64,000 nucleotides of DNA from contig NZ_JAGUCO010000001.1 in NCBI RefSeq assembly GCF_018271995.1, positions 124,001 through 188,000 of the forward strand, written 5' to 3'. Position numbers and translations under genes: made by a program. The stretch comes from Carboxylicivirga linearis (GTDB taxonomy: Bacteria > Bacteroidota > Bacteroidia > Bacteroidales > Marinilabiliaceae). Below are positions 35,092 through 44,264 of the stretch, piece by piece. Under the pieces are notes generated by a model, which was given only the letters and a program-made list of their open reading frames with translations, searched no databases and was not told where the DNA came from. Each line of letters starts with the position of its first letter. The stretch's first letter is position 1.

Positions 35092-37092
35092 ATGAAATCA
35101 TTCATAATCATATTGACTCTCGCCATATCGTTCAGTTCTTTTGCCCAGAATATTGCAACGATTAATGGTAATAATGTCATCATTGATAACAATGTACTTT
35201 CTGCAGAAATAGAAGGAGGTCGAATGACCTCTTTAAATCAGGCAGGGCAAAATAGTATTCTCAACAATAGGGGATATGCCTATTTTACCTACGTTGATAA
35301 TGAAAGATCATTTTCTCCAACAACCTTAACGCCTCAGGTTAAGATTAACAATGCTGATATTGCCGATATCTTTTATCAGGTTACAGATAACTTCAATGTT
35401 GAAATGCATTATGTCTTTCGTAAAAATGAAAGTGGCTTTTTCGTTTATTACAAAGTATCTGATGCCGGATTAACAGATAAAACCATGAACTCATTACGAT
35501 TTGCAGTTCGTGTAGATAAAGACATATTTAACTATGCATGGACAACCGAGCGTGAGGGTGCTATGGTTCACCCCGACGTGCTGGCAAATTATGTGGAGGA
35601 AATACAAGACGCGACATATCTACTGCAAGACGGTACCATATATACAAAGTATGACTGGGCAGTAGAAAAAATACGAGATGATTTACATGGGTTATTGGGG
35701 AATGGAGTTGGTGTGTGGAATATGGAAGCCAGTCATGAATACAGTAATAGCGGAACTACTGCACAGGAATTAACTTTACATGGAACAGATACAACACCCA
35801 TTCTTATAAGTCAGTTTTTTAGTGCTCATTACGGAGGGGCATTGATTGAGCTAAGAGATGAATATACTAGCTGGGAGAAAATCTTCGGTCCTCATTTTAT
35901 TTATATCAACGAGGGAACAAATGAGGAGATCATTGGCGATGCCAAACAAAAGGCAGATGAACTAAAAGCAATGTGGCCCTATACCTGGCTGAACGAATCA
36001 ATTTATCCACTTGAGAGAGGTACTTTATCCGGCTCTTTACAGGTGGATGGAGAGGCCGTGGTTGATAGTGCTATGGTACTTTTATGCAAGAGTGCTCCCA
36101 GTTGGCTGTCGGGGATTGATCTTTGGCAAAAACAACCATACGATTATATGTTTTGGGCTGAAGCAGATGAAAATGGTGATTTTCGAATTAGTAATATCCG
36201 ACCCGGAACGTATACTCTGCAAGCATATACTCAAAAGGGCAAGCTGGTTGATGATTTAAAAGTTGATAATATTAACATTAAGGTTGGCGAAAATACAACA
36301 GGTAACGTAAAATGGAATACCAACGAGAAGCAGAAAACCATTTTTCAAATAGGAACTGCTGACCATAAATCAGGAGAGTATAAATTGGGGAATCTTCCAA
36401 GAGCTTATGGAAGATGGAAAGATTGCCCTTACACATTAACGTACCATGTTAACAATGATAATGCGCGTGATGATTGGTATTATTGTCAGAGGGTTGGTAG
36501 TAATTGGGATATTATTTTCGAGATAAAGGATCTATCAACAGTTATTGATCCAGTGCTGAAAGTTGGTATTGCAGGTGCCGATGCCAGGCCTCATTTAGAC
36601 ATAATACTTAATGGAACAACCATCTCTACCACCGATTTGGGAACTGATAGTGGCATTAGACGAAGTTCGCTTACCGGTGGGAAATTTACTCAGGTAAGTT
36701 GTAATGTGAATAAAGATTTATTGGCTGAAGGGACCAATACCATTGAAATGAAATGTTATGGATCAGCAAACGAATATAAAGGTATAATGTACGATGCCAT
36801 TTTACTGGAAGCCGATTCAATTGATACCGGAACCTCAGTTAATTCTGCACTGTCAGATCCTAAGATTGTACTAAATTATAACGCAACTTCAGGTAGTATT
36901 CAGGTTGAAACAGATGTAAAGATTCAAGCAATCTCCATAATTGATTTATCAGGTAATGTTGTATTTCAAAAAAACTATGAGTTGGTAAATTCAGCTTCGA
37001 TTAATGGATTTAATAGAAATACAGGAATATACATAATACAGCTGCATACACCTGAGAAGGTGTATACGAAAAAAATCTTTTGCAATAATTGA
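35092..37092 (+). CDS. Rhamnogalacturonan lyase, PL4 family, with type IX secretion domain
   Basis: 666 residues from ATG 35092; the in-frame TTG at 35083 is less likely. Signal peptide ends FSSFAQ. The N-terminal catalytic super-sandwich includes YHVFRKNESGFFVYY-like strands and GNGVGVWNMEASHEYSNSG. The fibronectin-like domain II begins GTLSGSLQVDGEAVVDSAMVLL. The CBM-like domain III runs from about 420 to 580 (GNLPRAYGRWKDCPYTLTYHV). It ends with a T9SS sorting domain (IISIDLSGNVVFQ-like strand, GIYIIQLHTPEKVYTKKIFC). It cleaves rhamnogalacturonan I backbone by beta-elimination outside the cell. Confidence 0.9.
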   Translation: MKSFIIILTLAISFSSFAQNIATINGNNVIIDNNVLSAEIEGGRMTSLNQAGQNSILNNRGYAYFTYVDNERSFSPTTLTPQVKINNADIADIFYQVTDNFNVEMHYVFRKNESGFFVYYKVSDAGLTDKTMNSLRFAVRVDKDIFNYAWTTEREGAMVHPDVLANYVEEIQDATYLLQDGTIYTKYDWAVEKIRDDLHGLLGNGVGVWNMEASHEYSNSGTTAQELTLHGTDTTPILISQFFSAHYGGALIELRDEYTSWEKIFGPHFIYINEGTNEEIIGDAKQKADELKAMWPYTWLNESIYPLERGTLSGSLQVDGEAVVDSAMVLLCKSAPSWLSGIDLWQKQPYDYMFWAEADENGDFRISNIRPGTYTLQAYTQKGKLVDDLKVDNINIKVGENTTGNVKWNTNEKQKTIFQIGTADHKSGEYKLGNLPRAYGRWKDCPYTLTYHVNNDNARDDWYYCQRVGSNWDIIFEIKDLSTVIDPVLKVGIAGADARPHLDIILNGTTISTTDLGTDSGIRRSSLTGGKFTQVSCNVNKDLLAEGTNTIEMKCYGSANEYKGIMYDAILLEADSIDTGTSVNSALSDPKIVLNYNATSGSIQVETDVKIQAISIIDLSGNVVFQKNYELVNSASINGFNRNTGIYIIQLHTPEKVYTKKIFCNN

Positions 37093-37151
37093 AGGAAATA
37101 TTTCAAATCATGTATGTTCATTTAATTACATTTACTTGAAAATTCAATAAC

Positions 37152-37745
37152 ATGGCACTCTACCTATTTATATACTATTGCGTTTTTTTGTTTGCTGTTT
37201 TTGTGATACCCACCTACCTCACTTACAAAAAAACGGGTATTAAACCTTTTCGGTTCGATAAGGAAGAGACTGCCATTAATTATGTAGGAAAAGCTTACAA
37301 GATGATTTCGGCCATGGCTTTTATAACCATTATCGTTAATGCCTTTTTTCCTGCCATAATAAAATATTTTGTATCCATCGATTACTTACAAAGCAATGTA
37401 CTAGCATGGATAGGAATGATTTTATTGCATCTGGCTTTTATAATTATTGTAATAGCACAACGCAATATGGCCAGCGAATGGCGCATAGGCATTGATAACG
37501 AAAACGAAGTTAAGTTGGTAACACGTGGTCTTTTTTCTGTTTCCCGAAATCCTATTTTTCTGGCGGTAATCCTTTTATTTATCGGCTTATTTCTGGTCAT
37601 ACCCAATATGGTGACAGCTATTATTTTGGTAGCCGGTATTTTGGTTATTCAAATACAGGTGCGACTCGAAGAAGAATTTCTGTTAAACACCTTGGGCGAC
37701 GAATATAAAAGCTATATGGGCAAAGTGAAAAGATGGTTGCTCTGA
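37152..37745 (+). CDS. Isoprenylcysteine carboxyl methyltransferase (ICMT)-family membrane protein
   Basis: 197 residues with about five hydrophobic segments. The C-terminal methyltransferase signature is RGLFSVSRNPIFLAVILLF, followed by QVRLEEEFLLNTLGDEYKSYMGKVKRWL, the EE..L...G..Y..Y...V.RW pattern of ICMT/PEMT-like enzymes. Bacterial members methylate small or lipid substrates of unknown identity. Starts 59 bases after the PL4 gene but has no obvious functional link to it. Confidence 0.85.
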   Translation: MALYLFIYYCVFLFAVFVIPTYLTYKKTGIKPFRFDKEETAINYVGKAYKMISAMAFITIIVNAFFPAIIKYFVSIDYLQSNVLAWIGMILLHLAFIIIVIAQRNMASEWRIGIDNENEVKLVTRGLFSVSRNPIFLAVILLFIGLFLVIPNMVTAIILVAGILVIQIQVRLEEEFLLNTLGDEYKSYMGKVKRWLL

Positions 37746-37861
37746 GAATTTTCTATTATAGCAAGGGATGGATTTCTTGTAATTGTGATGTAGCTCTAAA
37801 TAACCAATATTGTAGATCCCAGGGATTTTATTGATCCCGATTTAAGTCTGCCCCTCTCCTC

Positions 37862-37898
37862 TGAGTAATATAGGTGCTCACTCTGGCAGTATTACTCA
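37862..37898. promoter_or_regulatory. Inverted repeat TGAGTAATA-N19-TATTACTCA upstream of the GH43 gene
   Basis: Perfect 9-base arms (37862-37870 and 37890-37898), 126 bases before the GH43 start. The outer heptamers TGAGTAA/TTACTCA are shared with the repeat before the GH16 gene (683-716), but the spacer is three bases longer. Operator or hairpin; inferred. Confidence 0.35.
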
Positions 37899-38024
37899 AG
37901 AAAATGGTGGTATCAAATCATTGTGACATTCATACATTGTTATCATATGTTTGCCTGATTAATTGAATCTAAATATGAAATTGTACTTTTATCATTTTAA
38001 ATAACCTTTATGACTATATGTGAT

Positions 38025-39086
38025 ATGAAAATCTCAGAAACAAAGCTAACAAGAAAGAAATTTTTTCTACCCTTTATAATTGTGTTAGTACTATGCAGCT
38101 GTTCCAATAAAAGAGATGCTCAACAATTACCAAAATACGATGCTTATTTATTTGCCTACTTTGAAGGTTCGGCTGGAAGCCGTAAAAATCAGGAACAGTT
38201 GAGGTTTGCAGTGAGTGATGATGCCATAAACTGGAAGGCCTTAAATAACAATGAACCGATCATAAATTCTGATGATATCTCACAGAGCGGAGGTATACGA
38301 GATCCTCATATTTTGCGTGGTGAGGAGCCTAAAGAATTTTATATAGTTGCAACAGATATGTCAACAGCCACCAATGGGTGGAAGGAGAATCCGGGTATTG
38401 TAATGCTCAAATCAGAAGATTTAATTAGCTGGCAACACGGCAAAGTAAATCTGGCTGAAGCTTATCCGGAGAAATTTGAAAATGCCTATTGGGTGTGGGC
38501 TCCTCAAACCATTTATGACCCTGTAGCAGAAAAGTATCTGGTTTATTTCACCGTTAAATTTCGTGATGATGATAAACTGGATTTCTATTGTGCATATGCC
38601 AATAAAGATTTTAAAGGTTTTGAAAATGAACCTCAATTTATGTTCAGGGCTAAATACGGTGCCATTGATGGAGATATTATTTATAAAGACAGCACATATC
38701 ACCTGTTTTTTAAAGGCAACATTAAAGATGAGGAAGGGAATGAGATACAGAACGGAATAAAACAAGCTGTTTCAAAAAGCCTGCAAGGCCCTTGGGACGA
38801 GCAAACTGATTTTATAGATGCTTATAAAGATAAGCGCACGGGAGTAGAGGGCTCGAGTATTTTTAAATTAAACAACTCAGATACCTATATATTGATGTAC
38901 GACTTGTATTCTAGCGGTAGATATGAGTTTCAAAGAAGTACCGATCTATACCATTTTACTGAAAAACCAGAGTCGTTCACTAAAGATTTTCATCCACGAC
39001 ATGGTTCTGTAATTAGCATTACAAGAGAGGAAGCTAAGCGATTAAACAACAAATGGGGGGGAGTGACAGATGTATTGATTGATTAG
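38025..39086 (+). CDS. Glycoside hydrolase family 43 lipoprotein
   Basis: 353 residues from ATG 38025 (an ATG at 38010 would add five). Lipoprotein signal IIVLVLCSC. Five-bladed propeller pattern with the likely base Asp in GGIRDPHI, a pKa-modulating Asp in GAIDGDIIY, and the acid Glu in TGVEGSSIF. Start MKISETKLTRKKFF is basic before the hydrophobic run. Family members remove arabinose or xylose units from pectin side chains or xylan; proximity to PL4 and GH140 favours a pectic substrate (inference). Confidence 0.87.
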   Translation: MKISETKLTRKKFFLPFIIVLVLCSCSNKRDAQQLPKYDAYLFAYFEGSAGSRKNQEQLRFAVSDDAINWKALNNNEPIINSDDISQSGGIRDPHILRGEEPKEFYIVATDMSTATNGWKENPGIVMLKSEDLISWQHGKVNLAEAYPEKFENAYWVWAPQTIYDPVAEKYLVYFTVKFRDDDKLDFYCAYANKDFKGFENEPQFMFRAKYGAIDGDIIYKDSTYHLFFKGNIKDEEGNEIQNGIKQAVSKSLQGPWDEQTDFIDAYKDKRTGVEGSSIFKLNNSDTYILMYDLYSSGRYEFQRSTDLYHFTEKPESFTKDFHPRHGSVISITREEAKRLNNKWGGVTDVLID

Positions 39087-39093
39087 TAATTAT

Positions 39094-39130
39094 AATAAGT
39101 GCTCAGCTTCAGAGCCTGGCTTATTATTGT
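39094..39130 (+). terminator. Probable terminator after the GH43 gene
   Basis: Interrupted stem AATAAG-t-GCTC (39094-39104) with GAGC-ctg-GCTTATT, followed by ATTGTTTG. Imperfect but correctly placed. Confidence 0.5.
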
Positions 39131-39182
39131 TTGGTGTGAGTAGTGACACCTTTAACTTCAACCCTAAGAAAAACACAACGCA

Positions 39183-39842
39183 ATGCTGATGAAACAAACC
39201 AATGCCATATTGGACCTACGACGATTAGGTGAAATTGCTGCCGCGTTAGCTACCGGCATTGGTAAGTTTATATTTATGGATTACCTCAACTGGAGGTTTC
39301 CTTTTATTGCGGTATCTATTATTGCATGGACGGTATATGTTGTGATTAGAAGTAAAAGACAGAAAAACATTTTGAAGCACTGGGGCTTTCGTACCGATAA
39401 CTTTGGGCAAGCATTAAAAATAGTTTTACCCTTTGGTATTTTTGCAGTAACTGCATTTGTTGTTATTGGTGTCATTCAGAATACTATCAATGTAACCTGG
39501 CATATTATTCCCATATTGCTTATCTATCCTTTATGGGGCGTGATTCAACAGTTCCTGGTAGTCGCTTTAGTAGCAGGTAATCTGCAAGATATGGAAGCCA
39601 TAGCCATTAAAAAGCCACTAACCATATTTATAACTGCCCTTTTCTTTGGATTCATTCATTATCCTAATAATTGGTTGATACTCGGAACCTTTATCCTGGC
39701 ATTGTTTTATGGATATGTATATTTACGAATAAGAAACCTGTGGATTCTGGGCTTGTTTCATGGTTGGCTGGGAGGCTTATTCTATTACACTGTAGTGAAT
39801 CAAGATCCGTTTATGCAGGTATTCGGAAGGTATTTAAATTAA
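39183..39842 (+). CDS. CPBP-like (CAAX protease/bacteriocin-processing family) membrane protein, probably inactive
   Basis: 219 residues (MLMKQT; a second ATG at 39189), six or more hydrophobic segments. Two CPBP motifs are clear: FFGFIHYPNNW (FxxxH) and LFHGWLGGLFYY (HxxxB). The first motif, normally EExxxR with two catalytic Glu, reads GVIQQFLVVALV, so both Glu are Gln. The protein is therefore probably a pseudoenzyme or uses a different role. No peptide gene is adjacent. Confidence 0.72.
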   Translation: MLMKQTNAILDLRRLGEIAAALATGIGKFIFMDYLNWRFPFIAVSIIAWTVYVVIRSKRQKNILKHWGFRTDNFGQALKIVLPFGIFAVTAFVVIGVIQNTINVTWHIIPILLIYPLWGVIQQFLVVALVAGNLQDMEAIAIKKPLTIFITALFFGFIHYPNNWLILGTFILALFYGYVYLRIRNLWILGLFHGWLGGLFYYTVVNQDPFMQVFGRYLN

Positions 39843-39981
39843 TTCACAGCTCTGCATTATTGAGAATTGAATTCATACTCACTTCTGTTTTTTTGACCTC
39901 TTCCAAGGATTTAGGTACTTCATTTCCGAAAAACACAACTCTTCTTCCGAAAAGTGTTATCACCGGCCTTAATGTCCAATA

Positions 39982-39989
39982 TATCTTTG
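39982..39989 (+). promoter_or_regulatory. -7 promoter box TATCTTTG for the YceI gene
   Basis: Exact TAnnTTTG 42 bases upstream of the ATG at 40031. Confidence 0.62.
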
Positions 39990-40030
39990 TACCATAATTA
40001 TAAGATATTCAAACATTAAAAAATTAAATC

Positions 40031-40624
40031 ATGAAAAAATATAGTTTAATACTATCGTTGGCAGCTTTATTTATCTTATCAGCATTTGCCATTTCAAAGT
40101 CAACAACCTGGACAAACGACAAAGCGCATTCGCAGTTGTTTTTTACCGTAACACACTTAGGTATTAATGATGTAAGCGGAACATTTGATGACTTTACTGT
40201 TGCCGTAGAATCAGAGAAAGAGGATTTTAGCGATGCCAAATTTAGCTTAACAGCCAAAGTTAATTCAATTAACACCCGTGTGGAAGCAAGAAACAATCAC
40301 CTGAAAAGTGCTGACTTTTTTAATGCAGAGAAATATCCTGAATTGACTTTTACCAGCACAGGCATTAAACCAGCCGGTAAAAACAAATACAAACTAACTG
40401 GTGATTTAACTATTCACGGAGTAACCAAATCAGTTACGGTTGACTTGTTGTACCGAGGGCAAACAACTAATCCAATGAGTTCGAAGTTGACTACCGCTTT
40501 CGAGATCACAGGAACTATAAAACGTTCAGATTTTGAAGTGGGAGGATCGTTTCCTGAGGCCATTGTAAGTGATGAAGTACGTATAAGTGCAAGTGGAGAA
40601 TTTTTGCAACCCGATAAAGAATAA
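40031..40624 (+). CDS. Secreted YceI-family lipid-binding protein
   Basis: 197 residues with signal peptide (MKKYSLILSLAALFILSAFA). YceI landmarks: W.NDKAHSQLFFTVTHLGINDVSGTF at the start of the mature chain, LKSADFFNAEKYPELTF in the middle, GDLTIHGVTKSVTVDLLY and SDEVRISASGEFL at the end. The fold is a lipocalin-like barrel that binds isoprenoid or other lipid. Its own promoter and a terminator make it monocistronic. Confidence 0.94.
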   Translation: MKKYSLILSLAALFILSAFAISKSTTWTNDKAHSQLFFTVTHLGINDVSGTFDDFTVAVESEKEDFSDAKFSLTAKVNSINTRVEARNNHLKSADFFNAEKYPELTFTSTGIKPAGKNKYKLTGDLTIHGVTKSVTVDLLYRGQTTNPMSSKLTTAFEITGTIKRSDFEVGGSFPEAIVSDEVRISASGEFLQPDKE

Positions 40625-40660
40625 GAACCAAGATATACGTCATAAGACCTGTTAGGAACG

Positions 40661-40705
40661 ACCAGAGTACCGCATAAATAATAGTGTGGTACTCTGGTTA
40701 TATGT
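40661..40705 (+). terminator. Terminator after the YceI gene
   Basis: Perfect 11-bp stem ACCAGAGTACC (40661-40671) with GGTACTCTGGT (40688-40698), 16-base loop, then TATATGTTTT. The T-tract is weak. Confidence 0.6.
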
Positions 40706-40907
40706 TTTAAAGAGGCTTAGTGTTTTAAAAATTGTTAATTGCCAAAGTTTGACCAAACAATTTTTTGGCACCATAGTTAAGGCTAAGTCTGTATTATTGC
40801 TATCACACTTTTCTGCCGTTGGAAAAGATTATTTTTTTAATTGGCTGGAAGTGTAATAAAGCAATGTATGGATAAGAGTAAGAAGATAAATAATATAAAT
40901 AAAGAAT

Positions 40908-41543
40908 ATGTCATTAATTGAGAATCTGCAATGGAGACATGCAGTAAAAGCATTTGATCCCTCAAAAAAGGTAAGCGAAGAGAATATTGAAGCAATTATT
41001 GAAGCAGCCAGATTGGCTCCCACATCATCAGGACTGCAACAGTTTAATGTAATAAAAGTGTCGAACCAGGAAATAAAGGAGAAACTGGTTGCCGGAGCAT
41101 TAAACCCTGAAAGCATGAAAGATTGTTCGCATATTCTGGTTTTTGCTGCCTGGGATACCTATACTGCCGAGCGTATTGATAAAGTATATGATTTTACTAC
41201 CGATGAAAGAGGTTTACCCCGAGGTAGATTTAGCAGCTATACCGATAAGTTAAAGGAGTTGTATTTAAACCAGCCTGATGAAGTAAATTTTGCTCATACA
41301 GCCCGTCAGACCTATATTGCCTTAGGACTGGCTTTGGCGCAGGCAGCCGAATTAAAGGTGGATACTTGTCCGGCCGAAGGTTTTGATAATACTGTGGTGG
41401 ATGAAGTTTTAGGTTTAGAGCAGTATGGCTTAAAAAGTGTATCACTCATTTATGTTGGTTATGCCGATGAAGAAAAAGACTGGGTGAGAAACATGAAAAA
41501 AGTAAGAATACCACGTAACGAATTTGTTATTGATATGGAATAA
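40908..41543 (+). CDS. NAD(P)H-dependent oxidoreductase, nitroreductase (NfsB-like) family
   Basis: 211 residues, cytoplasmic FMN enzyme. Motifs: WRHAVKAFDPSKKVSEEN (FMN phosphate-binding Arg/Lys region), ARLAPTSSGLQQFNVIKV, a central ARQTYIALGLALAQAAEL helix and DTCPAEGFDNTVVDEVLGL. Such enzymes reduce quinones and nitroaromatics. It is followed by a strong terminator and is a single-gene unit. Confidence 0.92.
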   Translation: MSLIENLQWRHAVKAFDPSKKVSEENIEAIIEAARLAPTSSGLQQFNVIKVSNQEIKEKLVAGALNPESMKDCSHILVFAAWDTYTAERIDKVYDFTTDERGLPRGRFSSYTDKLKELYLNQPDEVNFAHTARQTYIALGLALAQAAELKVDTCPAEGFDNTVVDEVLGLEQYGLKSVSLIYVGYADEEKDWVRNMKKVRIPRNEFVIDME

Positions 41544-41565
41544 CTTATTAAAATAATTATCAAAG

Positions 41566-41594
41566 AAATCCTGACTCTGTCGGGATTTTTTTTG
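41566..41594 (+). terminator. Terminator after the nitroreductase gene
   Basis: Stem AAATCCTGAC (41566-41575) with GTCGGGATTT (41579-41588), loop TCT, followed by TTTTTTG. Confidence 0.88.
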
Positions 41595-41712
41595 CACTAC
41601 CGTTTATGTTGGTCGCAGCATTCAGAAGATTATACCTGTATATATTACGATTACACCTGATTTCTTTTTATTTAAATGGTAAATTAGAGTCTTCTATAAA
41701 AAAAGATATTTA

Positions 41713-42939
41713 ATGGGGACTAATCATTATAGGTATTGGTGGCAAAAACCAAAACGGTATGCTGTTCAGGAAGAAGATAGAAAAGTAAGTTTCTTAGAGT
41801 TGTTTTACGATTTAATTTATGTGGCTATCATAGCGCAGTTATCTCATAAACTGGCTGTGGATGTCTCATGGTCGTCTTTTGGGGAATTCTCATTTTTGTT
41901 TTTAGTGGTTTGGTGGGGATGGTATAACGGAGCCATTTATCACGATCTTCACGGTAATAACGATATAAAAACCCGTGTTGTAACCTTCCTGCAAATGTTT
42001 GCTGTTACCGCAATAGCCGTGTTTATCCACAATGCCTTTACCGATGGAGCCATTGGTTTTATTATTTCTTATTCCATCTTTCTGCTAATTATTACAGTCC
42101 TATGGTATCGTACCGGTTATCACGATCCGGATCATAAACCTTTGGCTAATCCATATGCTTTATCGTACTTGATTAGTATAATGTTAATGCTTGCCTCTAT
42201 TTTTGTTGATACTTCCCTTCGGTTTTATTTATGGTACATTTCTTTTGGTATTATTGTAATACAACCTTTGTTGCTGTATACCATTGGATTAAACAATACT
42301 AAAATTCAAACCCAGATTGATAAGTCAATCGGATTATCCCCCTCTATAAGAGAACGATTTGGGTTAATTACCATTATTGTATTAGGTGAGGTGGTTGTGG
42401 GCGTTGTTAATGGATTAATATCAAGTCATCACCTTGATTTAATCAATGGATTAATTGCTTTTTTATCAATGTCTTTAGGTGTTGGAATCTGGTGGGTTTA
42501 TTTTGATTATATATCCAATCAAAAACCCAAAAGCAATCATATAATTGAGCATATCTGGGGATATTTACATATGCCGTTAACATTGGGAATAACAACCATT
42601 GGTGCTGCCACAATTAATATTACTGCAGTTGGAAATCAGGTTGAGAGTCCTGTTCGATTGTTACTTACGGGGGGTATTGCTATTGTGTATATTAGCATTT
42701 CGTTTATGTTTTTTACTTTACGATGCGATGATAAATCGCGAAAGCTAAATAGAGTTGGGCAGGTAATTACTGCACTTGCAGGAATAATCTCCATATTGTT
42801 ATATTTTTTAAGGATAGAAATGCATCTGCTTCTATTATTATTAGATATTGTTTTGCTAGCCCCTATTTATTTTGGTTTTAGAATATGGATTCGTCAGTAT
42901 ATAAAAAATATTAATGAAGATAATTCAATTGTCGAATAA
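41713..42939 (+). CDS. Low-temperature-requirement A (LtrA)-family membrane protein
   Basis: 408 residues with about 11 hydrophobic segments. The LtrA signature is at the N-terminus: RKVSFLELFYDLIYVAIIAQLSH. The SIRERFGLITIIVLGEVVVGVV block and the HIWGYLHMPLTLGITTIGAA block in the second half are also characteristic. The family was named from Listeria growth at low temperature; the transported substrate or activity is unknown. It lies 39 bases before the VanZ-like gene and may be co-transcribed with it. Confidence 0.88.
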   Translation: MGTNHYRYWWQKPKRYAVQEEDRKVSFLELFYDLIYVAIIAQLSHKLAVDVSWSSFGEFSFLFLVVWWGWYNGAIYHDLHGNNDIKTRVVTFLQMFAVTAIAVFIHNAFTDGAIGFIISYSIFLLIITVLWYRTGYHDPDHKPLANPYALSYLISIMLMLASIFVDTSLRFYLWYISFGIIVIQPLLLYTIGLNNTKIQTQIDKSIGLSPSIRERFGLITIIVLGEVVVGVVNGLISSHHLDLINGLIAFLSMSLGVGIWWVYFDYISNQKPKSNHIIEHIWGYLHMPLTLGITTIGAATINITAVGNQVESPVRLLLTGGIAIVYISISFMFFTLRCDDKSRKLNRVGQVITALAGIISILLYFLRIEMHLLLLLLDIVLLAPIYFGFRIWIRQYIKNINEDNSIVE

Positions 42940-42978
42940 TATGAATGCAGATATTGCATCAGTGAATATTATATAATC

Positions 42979-43422
42979 ATGAAATCAGGAAAGAACCTTT
43001 TTATCGATAAGGAAAAAATCAGAACGATAGATACTTTTCGGATTATCTATTTGGTATTGTTTATAATGTTCTTTGTTCTTACCGAAATAGGCAGGTTTAT
43101 CTATCGGCCATTTATTTATGAAAATCAAATTAACGATTGGGGTATTGCCGATTCGATGGGTAATTTAGGAGGTATTCTGGTTCAGCTGTTTTTCGGGCTA
43201 ACTGTTTTTAATCCAACCAAAGTAAAAGGTTTGCGACTCATCACCTTTTTTGTTCTTGGGTATATTATTTACGAAATAGCTCAACCCTTTCTTCCCAAAG
43301 GGGTGTTCGACTGGAAAGATATTTACGGTACTCTAATAGGTGGTTTATCAGGTCTTCTTCTATTTTTGCTTTTACACAAAGTAAATAAAAACAACAAAAC
43401 TTTTTACCGGTTTAACCTTTAA
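42979..43422 (+). CDS. VanZ-like four-helix membrane protein (paralogue of 63018-63422)
   Basis: 147 residues, about four hydrophobic segments. After the first TM comes YRPFIYENQINDWGIADSMGN; later YEIAQPFLPKGVFDWKDIYG, the D..D..AN/G pattern of VanZ-type proteins. The protein at 63018-63422 shares the R.FIY.N..ND..IAD..G and GVFD..D landmarks in the same order, so the two are paralogues. Function unknown. Confidence 0.7.
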   Translation: MKSGKNLFIDKEKIRTIDTFRIIYLVLFIMFFVLTEIGRFIYRPFIYENQINDWGIADSMGNLGGILVQLFFGLTVFNPTKVKGLRLITFFVLGYIIYEIAQPFLPKGVFDWKDIYGTLIGGLSGLLLFLLLHKVNKNNKTFYRFNL

Positions 43423-43531
43423 TGCGAGCTTGTCCGTATATGATTCGTAATAATAGCTCTTCTATGCAATTGTGTGCAGTTATATTTAGATTATACAGTA
43501 TCAAATGTAAATAGCTTTTAAACAATATTTG

Positions 43532-43539
43532 TAAGTTTG
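43532..43539 (+). promoter_or_regulatory. -7 promoter box TAAGTTTG for the DUF2892 gene
   Basis: Exact TAnnTTTG 27 bases upstream of ATG 43566. Confidence 0.58.
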
Positions 43540-43565
43540 CTGTTCTTTTATCTAAATATTGACAT

Positions 43566-43754
43566 ATGAATATAAATAATGCAATTAGGCTAATTGCCGG
43601 AATCTTTATTCTTACCTCAGTTTTACTGGGCCATTTTATTAACCATTACTGGTTCTTGTTTACATTGTTTGTTGCAGTAAACTTAATTCAATCAAGCTTT
43701 ACTAAATGGTGCCTGATGGAAAAGATATTAAAAAAAGCAGGTGTGAAAGAATAA
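43566..43754 (+). CDS. DUF2892 (YgaP transmembrane-type) small membrane protein
   Basis: 62 residues: MNINNAIRLIAGIFILTSVLLGH, then HYWFLFTLFVAVNLIQSSFTKWCLMEKILKK. The N..R...G, two TM and GxNxxQSxFTxxCPxExILxK-like ending match DUF2892, the domain found at the C-terminus of the YgaP rhodanese. The usual Cys-Pro in FTKWCP is Cys-Leu here. Often encoded near sulfur or redox genes, but alone here. Confidence 0.88.
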   Translation: MNINNAIRLIAGIFILTSVLLGHFINHYWFLFTLFVAVNLIQSSFTKWCLMEKILKKAGVKE

Positions 43755-43982
43755 GGAGATATTGGCATCATTCTAACTAATTGATCTCATTGAAAACTAC
43801 AAAAAAGTTGCATTAAGTTATTTATAATACTTTATAGATTCTATTACTAATAGAGTTAATTAAGCAATGTTTTTTATTGGCGTTAAGTCCCATTTTTTAA
43901 CGATTATAAAGATGCAACACGTGTTTTCCCTTCAGGCCATCAGTCCTCAAATAACATTTTCATTACGGCTTAATTAGTATGA

Positions 43983-44264
43983 GTAAATAATAAATACCCA
44001 GGAATTGCTGAATATTTTAAACTAGCTCATGGTAAAAGACCGGAGGTTGAGTTGTATAATGTTACTGATGATCCTTATTGCTTGAACAATCTTGCAGGAA
44101 AACCAGAATATGCCTCAATCGAAAGCGAACTTAAGGATAAACTTATGCGAGAACTCCAACTGTCGAAAGATCCACGAGTTGTTGGACCGAATAAAGTGGT
44201 GTTTGATAGTTATATCAGGTATTCAGCCATGCGAAAATTCCCAAAGCCTGGATGGGCGAAATGA
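43983..44264 (+). pseudogene. C-terminal remnant of a sulfatase gene
   Basis: The frame after the TGA at 43980-43982 runs to TGA 44264 and reads YPGIAEYFKLAHGKRPEVELYNVTDDP (split here only for length), then CLNNLAGKPEYASIESELKD and DPRVVGPNKVVFDSYIRYSAMR. This is the standard C-terminus of heparan N-sulfatase-like enzymes (ELYNL..DP...NNLA...EY). The catalytic N-terminus with the Cys/Ser-x-Pro-x-Arg site is absent and no upstream coding sequence continues it. It is a dead fragment, presumably of a former polysaccharide-degradation gene. Confidence 0.72.

Noticed and set aside
40747-40758. Palindrome GTTTG-AC-CAAAC before the nitroreductase gene as an operator
   Set aside because: Single short occurrence, AT-rich setting, and no regulator gene next to it.
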